Shown here: piece after piece, positions 42,180 through 45,801 of the stretch | Layout: each line of letters starts with the position of its first letter | Numbering within the stretch: position 1 is the stretch's first letter | Assembly (NCBI GenBank): GCA_036001225.1 | Contig: DASYUM010000046.1 | Span: 1-45,801 of the forward strand | Reading direction: 5' to 3' | DNA length: 45,801 nucleotides | From: DASYUM01 sp036001225 | GTDB taxonomy: Bacteria; Methylomirabilota; Methylomirabilia; Rokubacteriales; DASRDR01 | Notes under the pieces: generated by a model | Told to the model about the DNA's origin: nothing | The model's input: only the letters and a program-made list of their open reading frames with translations | The model's database searches: none | Position numbers and translations under genes: made by a program

Positions 42180-42694
42180 TGGGGGCGCTTGAGCCGGCCG
42201 CCGGGGCGGAGGTTCACGATGGCCTCCGGGAACAGCTCGGCCAGCCACTGAACGATGTCGTGCACCGTCATGACCCCGATCGGCCGGTGCTGAGCATCCA
42301 CCAGCGGGATCGTGCGGTAGCCGGCATGGTGCAGCCGGTTGATCGCGTAGCAGATCAGGTCGTCGGGAGCCAGGGACTCGGGGTCGGGGGTCATGACCTC
42401 GCTCAGCCGGGTCTGGCCAGGGTCCCGGCCCGGGACCGCGACCCGCCGCAACAGGTCGCGCTCGGTGAAGATCCCGGTCAGGCGTCCCTCGGCGTCCACG
42501 ATCACCACCGCGGCCCGCCGCTTCTCCGCCATCTGAACGATCGCCTCGTGGACGGTGGCCGTCTCGCGCAGCCTGATCGGCTCGCTCGGCGCGAGGAGCT
42601 TCACCGTATCGCTGACCAGGGCGCCCTCGAGCTTCCGAAAGTCGGTCTCGAGCGATTCCGAGTACTCGTCTTGGAACTCGCTGAGGTTCACCAT
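42161..42694 (-). CDS. CBS-domain pair protein
   Basis: 177 residues from ATG 42694, with AAGGAG seven bases upstream; the longer frame is not needed. Two CBS motifs: residues ~35-90 (LRETATVHEAIVQMAEKRRAAVVIVDAEGRLTGIFTERDLLRRV in pieces) and ~98-150 (VMTPDPESLAPDDLICYAINRLHHAGYRTIPLVDAQHRPIGVMTVHDIVQWL). Such pairs bind adenosyl nucleotides and regulate a partner. No partner domain is fused. The C-terminal tail reads LKRPQETDAG. Confidence 0.9.
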   Translation of the reverse strand: MVNLSEFQDEYSESLETDFRKLEGALVSDTVKLLAPSEPIRLRETATVHEAIVQMAEKRRAAVVIVDAEGRLTGIFTERDLLRRVAVPGRDPGQTRLSEVMTPDPESLAPDDLICYAINRLHHAGYRTIPLVDAQHRPIGVMTVHDIVQWLAELFPEAIVNLRPGGRLKRPQETDAG

Positions 42695-42850
42695 CTGCCG
42701 ACTCCTTGCCGCCGAGCGCCAGATGCGAACGCCCCCGCCGACCACCCGAGGGTCAGCGAGGGCGCCGCTCCGTCTGTCGAATCGAGGGGCATCCCGCCTC
42801 CCGAGCCGCACCAGCCTCTCAGGAGACTCTATGCCGAGAGCCCGCCCCGG

Positions 42851-43158
42851 TCAACGACGGCCTCCGGCCGCGGGAGTCGCCTCTTTTTCGTCCAGCCTCC
42901 CGGACTCGGTTCGCACCTCGGCATAGGTGTAGTGGCCCCCGACCATGAGAACCCAGCGCGTGGAGGAAGATCAGCCGGTAGGCCAGCGGCGTCAGCCGGA
43001 AAGCGCCGGTAGCTGGCGACGAGCACGGGCAGGGCGAGCAGCGCCGGCGCCACCTCGAGGAACCACGTGAAGCGGTCGCGGGGGGCGACGCCGGACAGGA
43101 GGAGGAGACCCAGCCCGGCACCGAGGAGCACGATCGGCTCCCGATGGTCGCCGCGCAT
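42851..43158 (-). pseudogene. Truncated, frameshifted DUF2238 (YjdF-like) membrane protein
   Basis: From ATG 43158: REPIVLLGAGLGLLLLSGV, RFTWFLEVAPALLALPVLVASYRRFP. Then an extra base near 42996-42997 shifts to RLTPLAYRLIFLHAL, and another near 42952-42954 shifts to VLMVGGHYTYAEV, after which the sequence diverges (RTESGRLDEKEATPAAGGRR) and stops at 42851. The family is normally about 200 residues with more membrane spans. So the gene is both frameshifted twice and cut at its 3' end. The extra bases are Cs in short C runs. Confidence 0.75.
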
Positions 43159-43168
43159 CCGCGCCGGC

Positions 43169-43939
43169 TCACCCGCGGTCGCGGGTCCAGAACCCATCCG
43201 GGTCGAAACGGCGAACGACGGCCAGTTCCTCGCCCGTCGGGGGCGGGGTCACGGTCACGCTGGGGGCGCAGGCGAGCGGCCATCCCGTCTCCTCGCGCAC
43301 CTCCTCCACGGTGACGCCGGGGTGGGTGCTGGCCAGCACCATCTCGCGCGTCTCCGGATCGAAGCGGAAGAGGCCCAGGGTGGTGATGACCGCCGCCGGG
43401 CCGCCGCCCGGCAACCCCACCCGCCGGCGCCAGTCGCCCCCCTCGCCGAAGCCCGGCGAGGTCACGTAGTCCACCCGCTCGACGAACCGCCGCCGCTCGT
43501 GGGCCATGATCACGACGTGCCGGCGGGAGAGGCCGGCGATGTCGGCGCCGCCCCCGGAGCCGGGCAGCCGCGTCTGACGGCCGGGCGGTCCCACGTAGCT
43601 GGTGTTGAGGTTCCCGAAGCGGTCGATCTGGGCGCCGCCCAGGAAGCCGAGATCGACGCGGCCGGACTGCAAGAGGCCCATGATCTCGCGCATCTCCGTG
43701 CACCACAGCGCGCCGGCGACGTTGGGGCCGTCGGACATCGTGACCAGGAAAGCCAGCGCCGGGCTGTCGCGCACGATGCCGTTCTCGAACAGCCCCACCG
43801 CGTTCGGCGCGTGAGTCGCCCGGGCCAGACAGAAAGCGAGCAGCGGGAGCCGCATGCCGACGAACACAACCTCACCGTCGCGGATCTCGCGGGCGGCGAC
43901 GGCGACCATCAGCTCGCCCGGGGTGTAGTCAACAGCCAT
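43169..43939 (-). CDS. CoA-transferase subunit beta (glutaconate/3-oxoacid type)
   Basis: 256 residues. VDYTPGELMVAVAAREIRDGEVVFVGMRLPLLAFCLARATHAPN, then LFENGIVRD, GALWCTEMREIMGLLQSGRVDLGFLGGAQIDRFGNLNTSYVG, GSGGGADIAGLSRRHVVIM. This is typical for the beta chain of glutaconate CoA-transferase-like enzymes, also used in steroid-ring degradation (IpdAB) and other aromatic pathways. It overlaps the alpha gene by 11 bases. Confidence 0.9.
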   Translation of the reverse strand: MAVDYTPGELMVAVAAREIRDGEVVFVGMRLPLLAFCLARATHAPNAVGLFENGIVRDSPALAFLVTMSDGPNVAGALWCTEMREIMGLLQSGRVDLGFLGGAQIDRFGNLNTSYVGPPGRQTRLPGSGGGADIAGLSRRHVVIMAHERRRFVERVDYVTSPGFGEGGDWRRRVGLPGGGPAAVITTLGLFRFDPETREMVLASTHPGVTVEEVREETGWPLACAPSVTVTPPPTGEELAVVRRFDPDGFWTRDRG

Positions 43940-44903
43940 AATCGACCGGAGCGGCCAGCCGGCGGCTCCTCGGGCGGAGCGCTTCGAGCCGCTGGCGGCC
44001 GAGCTTCTCCAGGTAGCCGGCGTGGTCGCCGGGGTCGCGCACCCATTCCCGGAGCCACGCCAGCAGATCTTCCGGGCGGGCCGATCGTTGGTGGTAGTCC
44101 CGGTAGACGGCGTGGTCGCGGTTGTAGTGGCCCTGGACCGGCGAGGGGTGCGCGCCCCACGGCAGGTGGACGACTGCGGTCACGAGGAACCCGGGGACGA
44201 GCGTCCGGTTCGGGTCGCTGCGAATCACCGCCGCCTCGACCAGCTCCTCGCAGACGACGATGACGATGCGGCTGGCCTTGGCCGCCGCCGCGCTCACGCC
44301 GGTGGCGCCCCACGCCTGGCAGTTGCCCTCGGCGTCGGCCCGCTGCACGTGCAGGATGGCGGCGTCGGGCGCCAGCGCCGGCACCAGGACCAGCGGCGCC
44401 CCGGTGAACGGGCAGCGCTCCCGGCGAAGGCGCGGGTTGCGGGCCAGGATGTCGGAGCCGAGGAGCGTCCGCGTCGGCAGGTAGGGCACCCCCAGCGCCG
44501 CCGCCTCCAGGCCGAGGGCGAGGGTGAAGTTCGAGTGATCCTCGACCTCGATCGGATGCGGCAGGCCTTGCTCCACCGCCCGCCGGAAGCCGTATCCGGA
44601 CCCGTGCTGCACGTTGCCGACCCAGGCGGCGACGACCCGGCGCGCGCAGCCGGCCGCGATGAGCTGATCGAAGCAGAGGTCGGAGATGGGTCCGACCAGG
44701 GCGAGGTCGCGGCGCTCCTGGCGAATCAGCTCGTGAGCCACCGCGAACGGGATGAGCGCTTCCAGGGCGGTGCCGAGGACGACGGCAGCGCCGTCCGGCA
44801 CGTGGCGCCGCACCGCCTCGGCGAGCGGCAGAACCTTGTTCAGGACCGCCCCGACCGACACCGAGGGCCGGGAATCGCCGACCCCGCCCGGAGGCCCACG
44901 CAC
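43929..44903 (-). CDS. CoA-transferase subunit alpha (glutaconate/3-oxoacid type)
   Basis: Up to 324 residues from GTG 44903; GTG at 44861 may be the real start because the first 14 residues are low-complexity. Typical alpha chain parts: VLPLAEAVRRHVPDGAAVVLGT, LVGPISDLCFDQLIAAGCARRVVAAWVGN, IEVEDHSNFTLALGLEAAALGVPYLPTRTLLGSDI and ILHVQRADAEGNCQAWGATG. With the beta chain it transfers CoA between acids, or may be an IpdA-like hydrolase. It lies 30 bases downstream of the polynucleotide kinase gene. Confidence 0.9.
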   Translation of the reverse strand: MRGPPGGVGDSRPSVSVGAVLNKVLPLAEAVRRHVPDGAAVVLGTALEALIPFAVAHELIRQERRDLALVGPISDLCFDQLIAAGCARRVVAAWVGNVQHGSGYGFRRAVEQGLPHPIEVEDHSNFTLALGLEAAALGVPYLPTRTLLGSDILARNPRLRRERCPFTGAPLVLVPALAPDAAILHVQRADAEGNCQAWGATGVSAAAAKASRIVIVVCEELVEAAVIRSDPNRTLVPGFLVTAVVHLPWGAHPSPVQGHYNRDHAVYRDYHQRSARPEDLLAWLREWVRDPGDHAGYLEKLGRQRLEALRPRSRRLAAPVDYGC

Positions 44904-44933
44904 CGCCGCTGCTCGACGGGCATCGGCGCTCGG

Positions 44934-45801
44934 TCAGCGCAGCTTGTGGCGACCGAGCCTGACTGCTGCGATCTCCGACTCCGGCACCGGCGTCTCGACC
45001 AGCAGTGTCTGCTTGGTGAAGTCGATCGAGCGGACCACGCCCAGCCCGAGCGTCTCCCGATGACTGTCGTCGAGGCCGGCCAGCACGCCCTGGAAATCGT
45101 CGAGCGAGTAGTTCTGGAGCCCGACGTCCTCGTGCCGCTTCTGGAGCTGGCGCACCTGCGGCTCTTTCAGGGGATCGGGCGTCACCAGCACCAGCTCGTT
45201 CCCCCGCCGCTCCGCCCACAGCACCATGTCGTCCAGCAGCGCGGCCAGCTCCTCGACCTGGCGGGCCGGCACCGGCGGGCCGACGTAGAGGGCGGGCTGG
45301 CGCAGGACGACCCGGCCGAGGTCGAGCGAGACCGGACGCGCCGCCGCCAGGTAGGCTTGGAGGCTCTGTTCCCGGTGCTGGCGGCGCTCCTCCTGGGAGC
45401 GCCGGCGGGTCACTCCCGAGGACCCCAGCCGCAGGATGGTCGGCCGCGGGCCCCGGTCGTAGGGTCGCAGGATGTGCTCGCACTCCCCGTTCCGCTGCAG
45501 GCACAGCACCAGATCGGGCTCCACCAGGTCGATCTTGTGCTGCTTGAGGAGGCGGCCCAGCTCGCCCTGGACCAGGCCCGAGGTGTCCACGATCACCCGG
45601 TCGAAGCCGAGCCGGAGCGCCTTCTGGGCCATCAGGCGCGTGCCGAGGACGGTGGGCAGGAGGTGACCCTGGGGAGACGTGGAGCCGACGAAGTAGAGGC
45701 CGATCACTTCGGCGGCGCTCAGCCGCTCGACCGGCGCCCGCATGCGACCGAGGCCGATCGTGGTGGGCGGGCCGATGTCCGACTGCCCGAGGTCGGCATC
45801 C
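44934..45801 (-). CDS. Clp1/Grc3-type polynucleotide 5'-kinase (5' end outside window)
   Basis: Coding continues through the right edge: 19 more codons lie before the internal ATG at 45743 and read DADLGQSDIGPPTTIGLG, the strand after the P-loop in Clp1 kinases. The rest contains ALRLGFDRVIVDTSGLVQGELGRLLKQHKIDLVEPDLVLCLQRNGE in adjoining stretches. The C-terminal ~90 residues (LVLVTPDPLKEPQV...LLVETPVPESEIAAVRLGRHKLR) form the small beta domain. Eukaryotic members phosphorylate RNA 5'-OH ends; the bacterial role is not established. The Walker A is beyond the edge. Confidence 0.85.
   Translation of the reverse strand, partial: DADLGQSDIGPPTTIGLGRMRAPVERLSAAEVIGLYFVGSTSPQGHLLPTVLGTRLMAQKALRLGFDRVIVDTSGLVQGELGRLLKQHKIDLVEPDLVLCLQRNGECEHILRPYDRGPRPTILRLGSSGVTRRRSQEERRQHREQSLQAYLAAARPVSLDLGRVVLRQPALYVGPPVPARQVEELAALLDDMVLWAERRGNELVLVTPDPLKEPQVRQLQKRHEDVGLQNYSLDDFQGVLAGLDDSHRETLGLGVVRSIDFTKQTLLVETPVPESEIAAVRLGRHKLR

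Overview
The window is about 45.8 kb of very GC-rich bacterial DNA. Genes are densely packed on both strands and frequently overlap by 1-11 bases. Gene content (box/hcr aromatic catabolism, tungsten aldehyde:ferredoxin oxidoreductase, CoA-ligases, LLM flavin enzymes, 'choice-of-anchor P' secreted protein, a Clp1-type kinase, several selenoproteins) and GC-rich dispersed intergenic repeats fit an uncultured soil or subsurface bacterium of the Rokubacteria/Methylomirabilota kind. That placement is inference, since no rRNA or marker protein is present. Single-base lesions in three genes could be real decay or metagenome assembly error.

Layout. 1-3.4 kb (minus strand): thiolase, a 27-residue zinc-ribbon peptide, a D-2-hydroxyacid dehydrogenase and an SDR, with repeat elements between and after them. 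3.5-6.2 kb: a polytopic membrane alkaline-phosphatase-superfamily (sulfatase/phosphoglycol transferase type) enzyme. 6.5-11.3 kb: a redox block in which three genes are interrupted by an in-frame TGA exactly where a catalytic cysteine is expected. They are a Sec redoxin (W-U-P-Y-C), a Sec TlpA/thioredoxin-like secreted protein (W-U-P-H-C) and a Sec AhpD-like protein (C-R-Y-U). Two of the three have a textbook bacterial SECIS hairpin just after the UGA. They surround an ECF sigma factor/zinc anti-sigma pair and a DUF3179 gene. 11.4-18.3 kb: flavin-type oxidase, HAD hydrolase, AOR, a cytochrome-b-like/ferredoxin/adenylate cyclase fusion, an MBL hydrolase and a TtuA/TtuB-type tRNA thiolation pair. 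18.5-27 kb: benzoate-type CoA ligase, MFS carrier, TIGR01777 epimerase, a lipoprotein, cysteine hydrolase, LLM oxidoreductase, 3-hydroxyanthranilate dioxygenase, dodecin and a phenylacetate-CoA-ligase-like enzyme. 27.4-30 kb: an orphan sigma-54 response regulator followed by a secreted protein with a well-formed -24/-12 promoter.

30.1-38.6 kb (minus strand) is one overlapping operon, hcrC-hcrA-hcrB-orf126-LMW phosphatase-boxC-boxB, followed by an XRE-cupin regulator. It joins reductive dehydroxylation of 4-hydroxybenzoyl-CoA (hcr) to aerobic benzoyl-CoA epoxidation and ring opening (box). The CoA ligase at 18.5-20.1 kb could feed it. 38.8-45.8 kb: aspartate-semialdehyde dehydrogenase, a divergent 2-hydroxyacid dehydrogenase, an LLM pseudogene with two Trp-to-stop changes, a CBS-domain protein, a DUF2238 remnant, a two-subunit CoA-transferase, and the 3' part of a Clp1/Grc3-like polynucleotide kinase that runs off the right edge.

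The most notable signals are the selenoprotein cluster and the hybrid hcr-box operon with two compositionally odd genes inside it.
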